Of a stretch of DNA of 64,000 nucleotides, positions 7,950 to 15,412 are shown in pieces (position 1 is the first letter of the stretch; the number at the start of each line of letters is the position of its first letter). Made by a program: the position numbers and the translations under genes. The notes beneath the pieces were generated by a model. That model ran no database searches. It saw only the letters and a list, made by a program, of their open reading frames with translations, and had not been told where the DNA came from. The DNA lies in the NCBI GenBank assembly GCA_004299235.1, contig SCQL01000028.1, forward strand, positions 186,001 through 250,000. The letters run 5' to 3'. The stretch comes from a bacterium. Lineage in GTDB: Bacteria; Chloroflexota; Dormibacteria; Dormibacterales; Dormibacteraceae.

Positions 7950-8082
7950 AATCGCGCACCGCATGTGGATTTCAACAGAGCTTGGCGAAATCGAAGTATT
8001 TCTGGAGCGGGGCCGCGTCTGGGAAGTGGTTGGTGGTTAATGCGTGTCGATGGCAATATCTTGGTTGGAAAGGAGTTCCAGA

Positions 8083-8724
8083 TTGCCCGAGCAACCAGAA
8101 ACGCACGACCTGACGACGGGCGTCGAACTTGACCCAATCACCAGGGACGTGATGGCCTGGGCCGGTGTCGCAATGGCCTGGGGACAAGCACTTGAAGCTG
8201 AGCTCAGTGCTTACGCGTGGCTGTCGCATCCTAAGACTTCAACGCTGACACGTCGCGACTATCTCCGGCTGCTAGCCAGCATCCAACGACAAACGCTGGG
8301 GAGTCTCGTGCGTGAACTCAAACCACGCATCCCTCAGCAAGGCGCCATGTTCAAACAATTGACCAAGGTGATTGAGCGACGAAACTTCGTCATTCATCAC
8401 TTCTTCAGGACGCCACAACGTCAGGCGATGATGAAAACGGACGACGGGCGGGCGGCGATGGTGGCCGAACTTCAGACTGACGCGGTGAATTTCCGTCGCT
8501 GGACCGAAGCGATCAAGCCAGTGGTCCTCATGTACGCCGTTGAAAAGGGCCTACGCGTTCGTGACCTGTTAGACCGCGCACCGCGGTTGAGGGCGCAGCC
8601 CGCAATTGAAGGCAAGTCCATGACCGCTCAAGCTCAGGTCGCGGTCACCATGGACCCTCACCATGCTGAGTATCTGGTGGACGTGCTGAAGAAGGCCCAG
8701 CGCAGCGCTGAACGGCGCCGGTAG
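8083..8724 (+). CDS. Hypothetical protein with a HEPN-like RNxxxH motif
   Basis: A 213-residue, mostly helical protein without a recognised family. TTG 8083 is chosen because AAGGAG (8070-8075) lies 7 bases before it; the frame also extends to GTG 8044 without a ribosome site. Around residue 110 it reads IERRNFVIHHFFR, the pattern Arg-(4)-His preceded by a long helix that HEPN RNase-type domains show. Many uncharacterised helical proteins with RNxxxH belong there. As an accessory gene in a mobile islet, a role in defence or RNA cleavage is possible but unproven. Confidence 0.6.
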   Translation: MPEQPETHDLTTGVELDPITRDVMAWAGVAMAWGQALEAELSAYAWLSHPKTSTLTRRDYLRLLASIQRQTLGSLVRELKPRIPQQGAMFKQLTKVIERRNFVIHHFFRTPQRQAMMKTDDGRAAMVAELQTDAVNFRRWTEAIKPVVLMYAVEKGLRVRDLLDRAPRLRAQPAIEGKSMTAQAQVAVTMDPHHAEYLVDVLKKAQRSAERRR

Positions 8725-8748
8725 GGTGACAATGGCGGCGAGATACTC

Positions 8749-9183
8749 ATGACAAGCTCCGAGACACCGGACCCGAGTCCCATGGGAACAGTCGGCCAGC
8801 GATCGCCCGACGGTCGTTGGTGGTGGGATGGTGCCCAATGGCAACCTATAGCACCCGCCGGACTTGCTCCGCGCCAATTTGCAAGGTCCGGACTGAAGCG
8901 TCCGCTTCTTTGGTTTGTGGCGGGGGTCGTTGACGCCAGCCTTTTTCCTCTCCTCATCCCGTGGGTGTTTTTCAGCTTTGGTGTGATCCATGGAATACGC
9001 CGCTTCCGTGAGGGCTCCGCAAGTCGAGCCGCTATTGGCATCGCTGCCAACGTGATCGGTCTGGCTGCCTATCTTGCGGTAAGCGTGGGGCTGGCGCTCT
9101 CAAAAGGCGACGGCGCATATGTCATCACCTACCTTCTCATTTCCCCCAACGAGTTGCGATTGTTCAACTACCTGCTTGGCTGA
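8749..9183 (+). CDS. DUF2510-like membrane protein
   Basis: A 144-residue protein with an N-terminal Trp-rich motif SPDGRWWWDGAQWQP (about 19-33), characteristic of the DUF2510 module common in actinobacterial membrane proteins. Two hydrophobic segments follow (about 50-78 and 93-117). The gene starts 24 bases after the HEPN-like gene on the same strand, so the two are probably cotranscribed. The same motif recurs in the 9402-10442 protein in the next islet. Function is unknown; the module is thought to sit on the cytoplasmic side. Confidence 0.65.
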   Translation: MTSSETPDPSPMGTVGQRSPDGRWWWDGAQWQPIAPAGLAPRQFARSGLKRPLLWFVAGVVDASLFPLLIPWVFFSFGVIHGIRRFREGSASRAAIGIAANVIGLAAYLAVSVGLALSKGDGAYVITYLLISPNELRLFNYLLG

Positions 9184-9244
9184 CCGGGTCGAACGTCGGT
9201 CTTCTGGAACTCGGCCTGCCTGGGATCGCTTCGTCCTCAGCGAG

Positions 9245-9362
9245 AACTGTTGTCAGAATTGCTGTCGGACCGGGTGCCGATGCCGGTCAAACCCCCAAGG
9301 AGGCTCGAGACGAGTTCGATTTGGAGTGGGCCCGGGTGGGCCTTTGATTCACGACCAGCTAG
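9245..9362. repeat. Right-end module, internal copy, with degenerate tRNA-like att sequence
   Basis: Bases 9245-9339 match 11411-11506 with, by hand count, seven substitutions and one indel. Both copies contain AACTGTTGTCAGA, GGAGGCTCGA and the tRNA acceptor complement GAGTGGGCCCGGGTGG. After that, 9340-9362 resembles a decayed tRNA-Met 3' end and keeps only CGACCAGC of the 18-base core. This looks like an old internal attachment junction between two islets. The remaining bases 9184-9244 and 9363-9401 show nothing recognisable. Confidence 0.65.
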
Positions 9363-9401
9363 ATTGCCGGGCATGCGCTTGCGTGTCACGCTCCTCACAA
9401 G

Positions 9402-10442
9402 ATGAAACGACTTCCGCTGTGGCTGTGGCTGGTCGGAGCAGTGGTCCTAATCGGCGTGGTTGTGGCCATTACGGGGATCGATCCTGCGTATCAGTTCGCG
9501 ATCGACGTTGTCGTCATCGCGCTCGCCGGCATAGTGCTGGCAGCGCAAAGCGCCCGCAAACGTTCGACAGCCTCCGCTGCTGAGCTGGCCCGCTTTTCGC
9601 CTGACATGCGTTGGTGGTGGAACGGTCAGGCCTGGCAGACCGCAGTATCGAACGACGGCCGATCGCGTTGGGACGGCCGAGCCTGGGTTCCACGCGAGTA
9701 CTCAAGCAAAGTCCGGAATACGGTCGATGCCACGACGTATGCAATCACGACGTTCCGAAACAAGCGGCTCAACGGATGGGAACTCCAGGTGATGAGTATC
9801 AGCGGCAGAAAGTTCTGGCGGTGGATCTCAGACGCTAGGGGCACGAGTAACGATTTCGACCTGGAGGGTGCGCATAGACAACTTGTCCAAGCCGCTGAAA
9901 ACGATCCGCCGCAGAGTTGGCAAATGTCGCGTTCCGCAATCAGTGCACTCCAGTCGCTGGTCATGGAACTTCATCCAGCGGACTCAAATGACGTCGTCGG
10001 GCCTACAGCTGTAGGGCAACTCGAGGCAGCAATGGTGGATGCGCTACATGTGGCGGTTGGCAGCGGGCCGAACGATCTTCTACCCGGAGTGGACAGGAAG
10101 AAGTATTGGGTCTCTACACGCCGCTATCCCGGCGCCGGATGGCAGACCGCAGTCTTCGATCGCAGCCTCACCAACTGGCTTGACCACCCAATCTTCTGCA
10201 TCAACGAGATGGAAAGTCCGGATGACGCATTGGCCAATCACGTCGCCGCGCTAGCCGTCGTCGCCGAAGGTCCAAGGACCACGTGGCCCACTGGGATGCA
10301 CTTTGAGCCATGCGTCGTCCCGTCGTGGCTAAATGCAATCCAAGGTGTTCGGGACCGTCTAAAAGTGGGTACCTCTGACCGCAAGGGGCACGTCGATGCT
10401 TACGTCGCTCTGCGACAGCGGTACCGATGCGAGCACCTCTAG
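9402..10442 (+). CDS. Hypothetical membrane protein with two Trp-rich DUF2510-like motifs
   Basis: A 346-residue protein. Two hydrophobic segments at the N-terminus (about 5-24 and 30-50) are followed by two tandem Trp motifs, SPDMRWWWNGQAWQ and DGRSRWDGRAWVPRE (about 66-98). A large soluble region without recognised motifs then runs to the C-terminus. It shares the Trp motif with the 8749-9183 protein in the neighbouring islet. No clear ribosome site precedes ATG 9402. The gene stands alone on the plus strand between the internal repeat and the toxin-antitoxin pair. Confidence 0.6.
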   Translation: MKRLPLWLWLVGAVVLIGVVVAITGIDPAYQFAIDVVVIALAGIVLAAQSARKRSTASAAELARFSPDMRWWWNGQAWQTAVSNDGRSRWDGRAWVPREYSSKVRNTVDATTYAITTFRNKRLNGWELQVMSISGRKFWRWISDARGTSNDFDLEGAHRQLVQAAENDPPQSWQMSRSAISALQSLVMELHPADSNDVVGPTAVGQLEAAMVDALHVAVGSGPNDLLPGVDRKKYWVSTRRYPGAGWQTAVFDRSLTNWLDHPIFCINEMESPDDALANHVAALAVVAEGPRTTWPTGMHFEPCVVPSWLNAIQGVRDRLKVGTSDRKGHVDAYVALRQRYRCEHL

Positions 10443-10463
10443 CGAGCGAGAGGTCCTGACGGC

Positions 10464-11120
10464 CTACTTCCCGAGCATACGCAGGAGTTCTCCAGTGCGA
10501 ACCGTTGTCAAGCCCGTGACCTCGTAGTCTTTGTCGGCGCTCCAGATTGCGACGCTCTTGTGTACCAATCGACTCGGTCTGTTGAGCGCTCGATGCAGAA
10601 GCATCCCCGTGAGTGTCTTCGGATTTCTCTTTATGGGCTTCCCCGGCGACGTCATGGGTGACTGCATCTCTAGCAACAGGTCGTTCATTCGGTGCCGAAC
10701 TACGACGTCAGCGGACCATAGCTTTCGTGCCCAAGCGCCTTCCGGCGGTGCTGAATGTCGGTATTCGTGACTCGTGTCGATCGCGAGAGCGACTGTCGGC
10801 CAATCGTCCGGGTCGCGCGCGCCGATTCGCCGCAAGGCCTCGTCTTTGTACCTGGCCGTTACCGCTGGTTCCTTCCATTCGACGGGCATCATGGCGAAGG
10901 TCCCAAGTAATAGGTCCTCCTCAAGGCCCCGCTTGCGAGCCAAGACTGGCAGCCATTCCCTGACCTCATCGGCGACTTCGCGTGCGCTGTACACGTGAAT
11001 CCCGGCCTCAAGCGAAAAAACCAGTGCGCCAGCAGCTCGACCGCCGAGGACCGCTGAGATCAGCGCATTGGCGTCAGCGACGAGCGCGTCGGGAAGCCGC
11101 GAAGTCTTTGAGAGCGGAAT
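10464..11120 (-). CDS. PIN-domain toxin (VapC-like) with no canonical start codon
   Basis: The C-terminal part shows PIN motifs RDPDDWPTVALAIDTS and AIWSADKDYEVTG. The conserved first strand LVADANALISAVLGG, holding the first catalytic Asp (codon at 11075), is encoded upstream of the first usable GTG (10994). The frame is open to a TGA at 11129 but contains no ATG, GTG or TTG before the Asp; an ATT lies at 11120. A start at GTG 10994 would lose the first catalytic Asp. So initiation is non-canonical, arises by frameshifting from the overlapping antitoxin, or a start has mutated. PIN toxins are metal-dependent RNases. Confidence 0.7.
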   Translation of the reverse strand: MPLSKTSRLPDALVADANALISAVLGGRAAGALVFSLEAGIHVYSAREVADEVREWLPVLARKRGLEEDLLLGTFAMMPVEWKEPAVTARYKDEALRRIGARDPDDWPTVALAIDTSHEYRHSAPPEGAWARKLWSADVVVRHRMNDLLLEMQSPMTSPGKPIKRNPKTLTGMLLHRALNRPSRLVHKSVAIWSADKDYEVTGLTTVRTGELLRMLGK

Positions 11121-11334
11121 CCTCGGTCACTCCTGCAGCTTCCATTTTCTTCCGCACCTGTTCGGCCAACCTCAGGAAAACAGCTCGGCGGAGATCGTTA
11201 GGCAACGACTTCGGCTCATCCCAGGGCACCCAAAAGCCTGCCGGATGGCCGTCACGTGTTATCAGAACTACGTCATCTGAGCGCAGCCAATCCGTCGCTC
11301 TGTCGCGAAACTCTCGAACCGTCGCTACCTTCAT
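11074..11334 (-). CDS. Phd/YefM-like antitoxin
   Basis: An 86-residue protein starting MKVATVREFRDRATDWL with VVLITRDGHPAGFWVPW about residues 22-38, the N-terminal DNA-binding fold of Phd/YefM antitoxins. A toxin-neutralising basic C-terminal tail follows (KKMEAAG, SRRARR). ATG 11334 is preferred over the longer frame because AGGAG lies about 9 bases upstream. The 3' end overlaps the PIN toxin frame, as in many toxin-antitoxin pairs. The palindromic sites directly before the gene fit autoregulation. Phd-type antitoxins paired with PIN toxins are known. Confidence 0.75.
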   Translation of the reverse strand: MKVATVREFRDRATDWLRSDDVVLITRDGHPAGFWVPWDEPKSLPNDLRRAVFLRLAEQVRKKMEAAGVTEDSALKDFAASRRARR

Positions 11335-11337
11335 GGT

Positions 11338-11361
11338 GTGATCACTCCTGTGACCACTATA
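11338..11361 (-). promoter_or_regulatory. Autoregulatory operator / promoter of the toxin-antitoxin pair
   Basis: A perfect palindrome GTGATCAC (11338-11345) and a near-copy GTGACCAC (11350-11357) lie 12 bases apart, just upstream of the antitoxin ATG. A minus-strand -10 box TATAGT (11361-11356) overlaps the second site. This is the usual arrangement for toxin-antitoxin autoregulation. No good -35 box is visible. Confidence 0.5.
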
Positions 11362-11410
11362 ACGCTCAGCACGGCGAGCGGCTCTCTCACGCGGTTGAAG
11401 GGAATCTCTC

Positions 11411-11535
11411 AACTGTTGTCAGAATTGTTGTCAGACCGGCTGCCGACGCCGGTCAGACCCACCAAGGAGGCTCGAAATGAGTTCGATTTGGAGTGGGCCC
11501 GGGTGGCCTCGATCCACCGACCAGCCGATTATGAG
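11411..11535. repeat. Right-end module, outer copy, and right attachment core
   Basis: Bases 11411-11506 repeat 9245-9339, and the 18-base core 11518-11535 repeats 6316-6333. AACTGTTGTCAGA at 11411 also occurs at 6451 and 9245. Together these define the right junction of the island within the 3' half of the tRNA-Met gene. The bases 11494-11517 that rebuild the tRNA 3' end come from the element, not from the original chromosome. Confidence 0.75.
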
Positions 11536-11567
11536 TCGGCCGCTCTAACCAGCTGAGCTACGGGCCC
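11494..11567 (-). tRNA. tRNA-Met (anticodon CAT), rebuilt by element integration
   Basis: A complete cloverleaf of 74 bases. It has a seven-pair acceptor (GGGCCCG with CGGGCCC), D stem GCTC/GAGC, anticodon stem GCCGA/TCGGC with loop CTCATAA, variable loop TGGTC, T stem GGTGG/CCACC and discriminator A. The anticodon is CAT; elongator Met is most likely, though a lysidine-modified Ile tRNA has the same anticodon. The T loop is ATCGAGG, so the nearly universal T54 is replaced by A, and CCA is not encoded (CTC follows). The displaced original 3' end at 6289-6333 has both features intact. Confidence 0.9.
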
Positions 11568-11693
11568 CTCTCGCAGGCCGGCGCCGGCCGCCTCCGCTGA
11601 GTCTATCCGGGGCGGCCCCTCGGTTAGGGTTTGAGATCTGGGTGGCGGTGCGCGACCCACGGAATGTAAGTGGCTGCGGCTAGATATCAGGAG

Positions 11694-12218
11694 ATGACGG
11701 TGTTGATGGCTTTAGCCCTTTTGATCCTCCGCGTTGTGGTCGGCCTGACGCTCGCCGGGCACGGCGCCCAGAAGCTCTTCGGCTGGTGGGGCGGTCCGGG
11801 CATGTCCGGTTGGACCGGCGCGATGACGCGAATGCGGATCCGTCCGGCATCCGCTTGGGCTTGGATGTCCGCGCTTGCGGAGCTGTTGGGCGGCCTGGCC
11901 GTTGCGCTCGGGCTGCTTTTTCCGCTGGGCAGTTTCGCCATCGCGGGCTCGATGCTGGTGGCGATCGGCCTCGTGCACTGGGCGAAGGGCTTCTGGGTCA
12001 GCAAGGGCGGTTACGAGTTCAACCTGCTGATCCTGGCCGTGGTGGCCGCGCTGGCGCTGATCGGGCCCGGAGCCTATTCGATCGATCACCTGCTGCGCAT
12101 TCACCTCCCCGAGCCGCTGACACTGGCGGTGGGGACTCTGGCCACGATCGCGGGCGTCGCCATCGCCCTCGGCACACGCGGCGAGCCGGCCGTCGAATCG
12201 AAGCCGCAGGCGACCTGA
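11694..12218 (+). CDS. DoxX family membrane protein
   Basis: A 174-residue protein with four hydrophobic segments and the family opening LRVVVGLTLAGHGAQKLFGWWGG. DoxX proteins are small quinone-pool-related or redox membrane proteins whose exact role varies. The start could be ATG 11694 or the in-frame GTG/ATG a few codons later; CAGGAG at 11686-11691 fits GTG 11700 best. It is the first gene right of the tRNA-Met and marks the return to high-GC chromosome. It converges on the glyoxalase-fold gene with a 4-base gap. Confidence 0.82.
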   Translation: MTVLMALALLILRVVVGLTLAGHGAQKLFGWWGGPGMSGWTGAMTRMRIRPASAWAWMSALAELLGGLAVALGLLFPLGSFAIAGSMLVAIGLVHWAKGFWVSKGGYEFNLLILAVVAALALIGPGAYSIDHLLRIHLPEPLTLAVGTLATIAGVAIALGTRGEPAVESKPQAT

Positions 12219-12222
12219 CGCT

Positions 12223-12627
12223 CTAGGCCGGAGCGATCACTTCGACTTCGTTGCCTTCGGGGTCGTCGACGTAGAAGGTCCGAACGCCTTGGAGCACGGG
12301 GTGGGTCCCAGACCTCACGTCAATTCCCTCGGCGGCGAACCGTTCACGCAGCTCGTCGTACGCGACGGTCTCGACGCGAAACGCCAGATGATGCAGGACG
12401 CGCATGACCTTTGCGCGCGGGAATTCGGACGACCTGTCGGGATGCGGGATGAGCACGATCATCTCCGGCACGCCCGCACCACCGTCGGCGGCCTTCAGGA
12501 ACTTGTTCGGCAGCTCGACCGGCGAGATCACCTCGAGGCCGAACAGGTCTCGATAGAAGTGGAGCGCGGCTTCCATGTCGCGCACCCACAGCACGATCTC
12601 GGCCAGGCCGGCCACGACCCGGGTCAT
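12223..12627 (-). CDS. VOC (glyoxalase/bleomycin resistance/dioxygenase) superfamily protein
   Basis: A 134-residue protein with two beta-alpha-beta-beta-beta halves. The N half reads GLAEIVLWVRDMEAALHFYR and the C half ends TFYVDDPEGNEVEVIAPA. His in LHHLAFRV and Glu in the last strand are plausible metal ligands, as in glyoxalase I and methylmalonyl-CoA epimerase. ATG 12627 overlaps the stop of the URO-D-like gene by ATGA, and no upstream start is supported. The substrate is not predictable from sequence. Confidence 0.82.
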   Translation of the reverse strand: MTRVVAGLAEIVLWVRDMEAALHFYRDLFGLEVISPVELPNKFLKAADGGAGVPEMIVLIPHPDRSSEFPRAKVMRVLHHLAFRVETVAYDELRERFAAEGIDVRSGTHPVLQGVRTFYVDDPEGNEVEVIAPA

Positions 12628-13610
12628 GCCGCGACTGCCGACACCATGGCGGCCAGGTTGACGTCTTTGGCGCGCGGGGGGACCGAGCACCCCGGGGCGA
12701 GCAGCAAACCCCGCCCGCCGGTTGCCGCGACGGCACGGCGCGCTTCGGCCTCGACCTCGTGCGGCGGTCCGTTCAGCAAGCTAGCGCGATGACCCAGCCC
12801 GCCCATCACCGCCCGCCCGGCCAGCGTCCGGCCTTCGGCCAACGACGGGTTGCCCTGGTTGTGGATCGACCAGCTCACCACCTGCGCCGGCAGCTCTCGG
12901 GCCAGGCCGAAGTGGAGGTGGGAGCCGCACAGGTGGGCGACGTTGAACCACGCCTCGCGCGGCAGTCGCTGGAGCACGTTCATGTCGTACGGCAGCACCA
13001 GATCGCGATACACCTGCTCGGGCATCGCATCCTTGCTCGCGTAACCGGAGATCGCGTAGAAGATGCCGGCGCCTCCGGCCGCGACCGAGCGCGCGCCGAA
13101 ATCGACGAGCCCCTCAGCGATCCGATCCAGCGCCGGGCGCACCAGGTCGGGGTGCTGGCGGAGCTCGCGCACGACGCGGGCTTGCGACTTGCCGACCAGG
13201 TAGCCCGCGACCGTGATCGGGCTGAAAACGGTCTGGATCACCGGCACGTCGGGTCCCAGCTCGCGAGCCACAATCCCGATCGCCTCGACCTGGTCGTCCA
13301 GCGCCATGCGATTGACCAGCGCGACGGCTCCCCAGGCCTCGAGATCCGGGACGGCGGCGCTGATCAGCACCGGACCCTTCAAGCGATGGCCGGCCGGTTT
13401 GTAGACGGAGCCGAAAGCCTCGGCGAAACAGCTCGCCCGCGGCTGGAGCTTGACAAAATCCCACCCGAACTGGCGGGCGCGCTCGACGGTTGCGGACGCC
13501 AGGGTCTGGGGCGACCACTCCTCGCGATAGGTGTGTCCCCACGCGCCGACAGGCGGCCGGTCGGCCACGGTCATCGCCAGCGCGGCGGCCACCCGTTCTC
13601 GGCCGTTCAT
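12624..13610 (-). CDS. Uroporphyrinogen decarboxylase (HemE)-fold family protein
   Basis: A 328-residue protein starting MNGRERVAAALAMTVADRPPVGAWGH, the opening of URO-D family members. It continues with VIQTVFSPITVAGYL, the ISGYASKDAMPEQVYRDLV region and HLCGSHLHFG. True HemE enzymes have RQAGR near residue 30, which is absent here. It is therefore one of the HemE-like methyltransferases or unknown paralogues (compare MtbA/MtaA corrinoid methyltransferases) rather than the haem enzyme. It is followed by the VOC gene with an ATGA overlap and lies head-to-head with the small hypothetical gene. Confidence 0.75.
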   Translation of the reverse strand: MNGRERVAAALAMTVADRPPVGAWGHTYREEWSPQTLASATVERARQFGWDFVKLQPRASCFAEAFGSVYKPAGHRLKGPVLISAAVPDLEAWGAVALVNRMALDDQVEAIGIVARELGPDVPVIQTVFSPITVAGYLVGKSQARVVRELRQHPDLVRPALDRIAEGLVDFGARSVAAGGAGIFYAISGYASKDAMPEQVYRDLVLPYDMNVLQRLPREAWFNVAHLCGSHLHFGLARELPAQVVSWSIHNQGNPSLAEGRTLAGRAVMGGLGHRASLLNGPPHEVEAEARRAVAATGGRGLLLAPGCSVPPRAKDVNLAAMVSAVAA

Positions 13611-13625
13611 CGGTTCGAGTTTAAT

Positions 13626-13973
13626 GTGGACGTGTTGAGCGACGTGAGAACCGAGGCCGCACGACTGCGCGCCGCCGCCGAGGCCAAGCCGCTGAAGCTC
13701 CCGGTCAACCGGCGGGTTGACGAGCAACACCATGCCCTGACGCCCGACGGCCTCTCCGTCTGGTACACGATCCAGGTCTCGCCGCACAGTCGAATCCAGG
13801 AGGCGATCTTCGAGCGCACCGATCATGCGCCGACCGACGAGGAGTGCCGGCGATGGCTCAACCTGCTCATCGTCGGCGCGGAAGCGACCGAAGCCCCCGG
13901 CCTTCCGGGAGCCATGACGCGGAGGTTCGAAGCCTTCGAACGCAGCCCGGACCGCGAGGCTCCGCTCGCCTGA
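13626..13973 (+). CDS. Hypothetical protein upstream of glcD
   Basis: About 115 residues from GTG 13626 (GTG 13632 is equally possible), starting VDVLSDVRTEAARLRAAAEA. It is soluble and contains LSVWYTIQVSPHSRIQEAIFERT and EECRRWLNLLIVGAE. I do not recognise the family. The stop overlaps the glcD ATG (TGATG), so it is probably cotranscribed and coupled with the glycolate oxidase genes. The much longer open frame upstream in this phase is antisense to the URO-D-like gene and is not counted. Confidence 0.55.
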   Translation: MDVLSDVRTEAARLRAAAEAKPLKLPVNRRVDEQHHALTPDGLSVWYTIQVSPHSRIQEAIFERTDHAPTDEECRRWLNLLIVGAEATEAPGLPGAMTRRFEAFERSPDREAPLA

Positions 13974-15412
13974 TGTCCTTACCTTCGTCGGCGGCCGAAG
14001 AGCTGCGTCGAATCGTGGGCCGCGAATCCGTCATCGACGCCGCCAACGACCTTCGGATCTTCGAGCGTGACGGCTCGATCGAAGGCGCCGTTCCCGACGC
14101 CGTCGTGCTGGCCTCGACCACCGAACAGGTCGCCGAGATCATCAAGGTGGGCGCGAGGCATCACGTTCCCGTCGTGCCGCGCGGCGCGGGCACCGGACTT
14201 TCCGGCGGCGCGGTCACCATCCGGGGCGGCATCGCGCTGCAGGTCACGCGCATGCGGCGCATCGAGATCGACCCCGTGGCGCAGACCGCCCTGGTCGAAC
14301 CGGGCGTCGTCAACCAGGAGCTCTCACTCGTCGCCGCCACGCACGGGCTCTTCTACGCCCCCGACCCGTCGAGCCAGAAGGCGTGCACCATCGGCGGCAA
14401 CGCCGCCGAGAACTCAGGCGGCCCTCACTGCCTCTACTACGGCGTCACCACCAACCACGTGCTCGGCATGGAGGTCGTGCTCGCGGACGGGAGCGTCCAC
14501 TGGGTGAGCGGCGACGCGCCCGACCGCACCGGCCTCGACCTGTGCGGCGTTCTCGTCGGCTCCGAAGGCACCCTGTGCGCGATTACCAAGATCAAGGTCC
14601 GCCTGCTCCGGATACCGCCCAGCGTCGCCACCCTGCTCGCGGCCTTCCCGACCATCGAGGCCGCGAGCCACGCCGTCTCGGCGGTCATCGCGCGCGGCAT
14701 CGTGCCCGCCGCCCTCGAGATGATGGATCGCGTCACCGTCGGCGCGGTCGAGGCGCACTACCACGCGGGTTACCCCACGGATGCCGGCGCGGTGCTGCTG
14801 GTGGAGGTCGATGGCATCGCCGAGTCGACTCGCGAGCTGATGGCCGCGGTGCGACAGGTGCTGGAGGAGAACCAGGGTTACGCGATGCGCGAGGCCAAGA
14901 CTCCCGCCGAGAGGGACCTGCTGTGGGCCGGCCGCAAGGGCGCGATCGGGGCGCTTGGGCGGATCAAGCCCAACTACTACCTCCACGACGGGGTCGTGCC
15001 GCGCTCCAAGCTGCCTCAGGTGCTGTCGGCCGTCGGCGAGATCGGCGAGCACTACAAGCTGCCCGTCGCCAACGTCTTTCACGCCGGCGACGGCAACCTG
15101 CATCCCAACATCCTGTTCGACCTGCGAGACCGCGAGGTGCTGCACCAGGTCGAGGGCGCCGGAGAGGAGATGCTCAGAGCGGTCGTGGAGATGGGCGGCG
15201 CGCTGTCCGGTGAGCACGGGATCGGGCTCGAGAAGGCCTCGTTCATGCCCTGGGTGTACAGCCCAGACGACCTCGACGCCATGCTTCGCGTCAAGCAGGC
15301 ACTCGATCCCGATGGAATCCTGAACCCGGGCAAGATCTTCCCCGACCCGTCACGCAGGCCGATCCAGCTCGTGGGCCGCACCGGTCTTGCCGTCGAGGCC
15401 AAGTGGTGGTGA
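13973..15412 (+). CDS. glcD: Glycolate oxidase subunit GlcD (FAD-linked)
   Basis: A 479-residue PCMH-type flavoprotein. FAD-binding signatures RGAGTGLSGGA (about 71-81) and CTIGGNAAENSGGPH (about 137-151) are clear. The C-terminal oxidase fold has HAGDGNLHPNILFD, GEHGIGLEK and GILNPGKIF. GlcD oxidises glycolate, or D-lactate in close relatives, and passes electrons via GlcE and GlcF to quinone. ATG 13973 overlaps the upstream stop. It heads a tight glcDEF operon. Confidence 0.93.
   Translation: MSLPSSAAEELRRIVGRESVIDAANDLRIFERDGSIEGAVPDAVVLASTTEQVAEIIKVGARHHVPVVPRGAGTGLSGGAVTIRGGIALQVTRMRRIEIDPVAQTALVEPGVVNQELSLVAATHGLFYAPDPSSQKACTIGGNAAENSGGPHCLYYGVTTNHVLGMEVVLADGSVHWVSGDAPDRTGLDLCGVLVGSEGTLCAITKIKVRLLRIPPSVATLLAAFPTIEAASHAVSAVIARGIVPAALEMMDRVTVGAVEAHYHAGYPTDAGAVLLVEVDGIAESTRELMAAVRQVLEENQGYAMREAKTPAERDLLWAGRKGAIGALGRIKPNYYLHDGVVPRSKLPQVLSAVGEIGEHYKLPVANVFHAGDGNLHPNILFDLRDREVLHQVEGAGEEMLRAVVEMGGALSGEHGIGLEKASFMPWVYSPDDLDAMLRVKQALDPDGILNPGKIFPDPSRRPIQLVGRTGLAVEAKWW

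Larger units (their letters stand above)
6289..11567. mobile_element. Integrated element(s) at tRNA-Met, probably two islets in tandem
   Basis: The region is bounded by the displaced tRNA 3' end (left) and the complete tRNA-Met (right), which share an 18-base core. It carries a tyrosine integrase pointing away from the left core, phased direct repeats, and accessory genes (HEPN-like motif protein, DUF2510-like proteins, PIN/Phd toxin-antitoxin). A right-end module of about 96 bases is present at 9245-9339 and again at 11411-11506, each followed by tRNA-like sequence. This suggests a first islet of about 3 kb with the integrase and a second of about 2.2 kb without one. The integrase frame is broken, so the region is probably now immobile. 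Confidence 0.75.
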
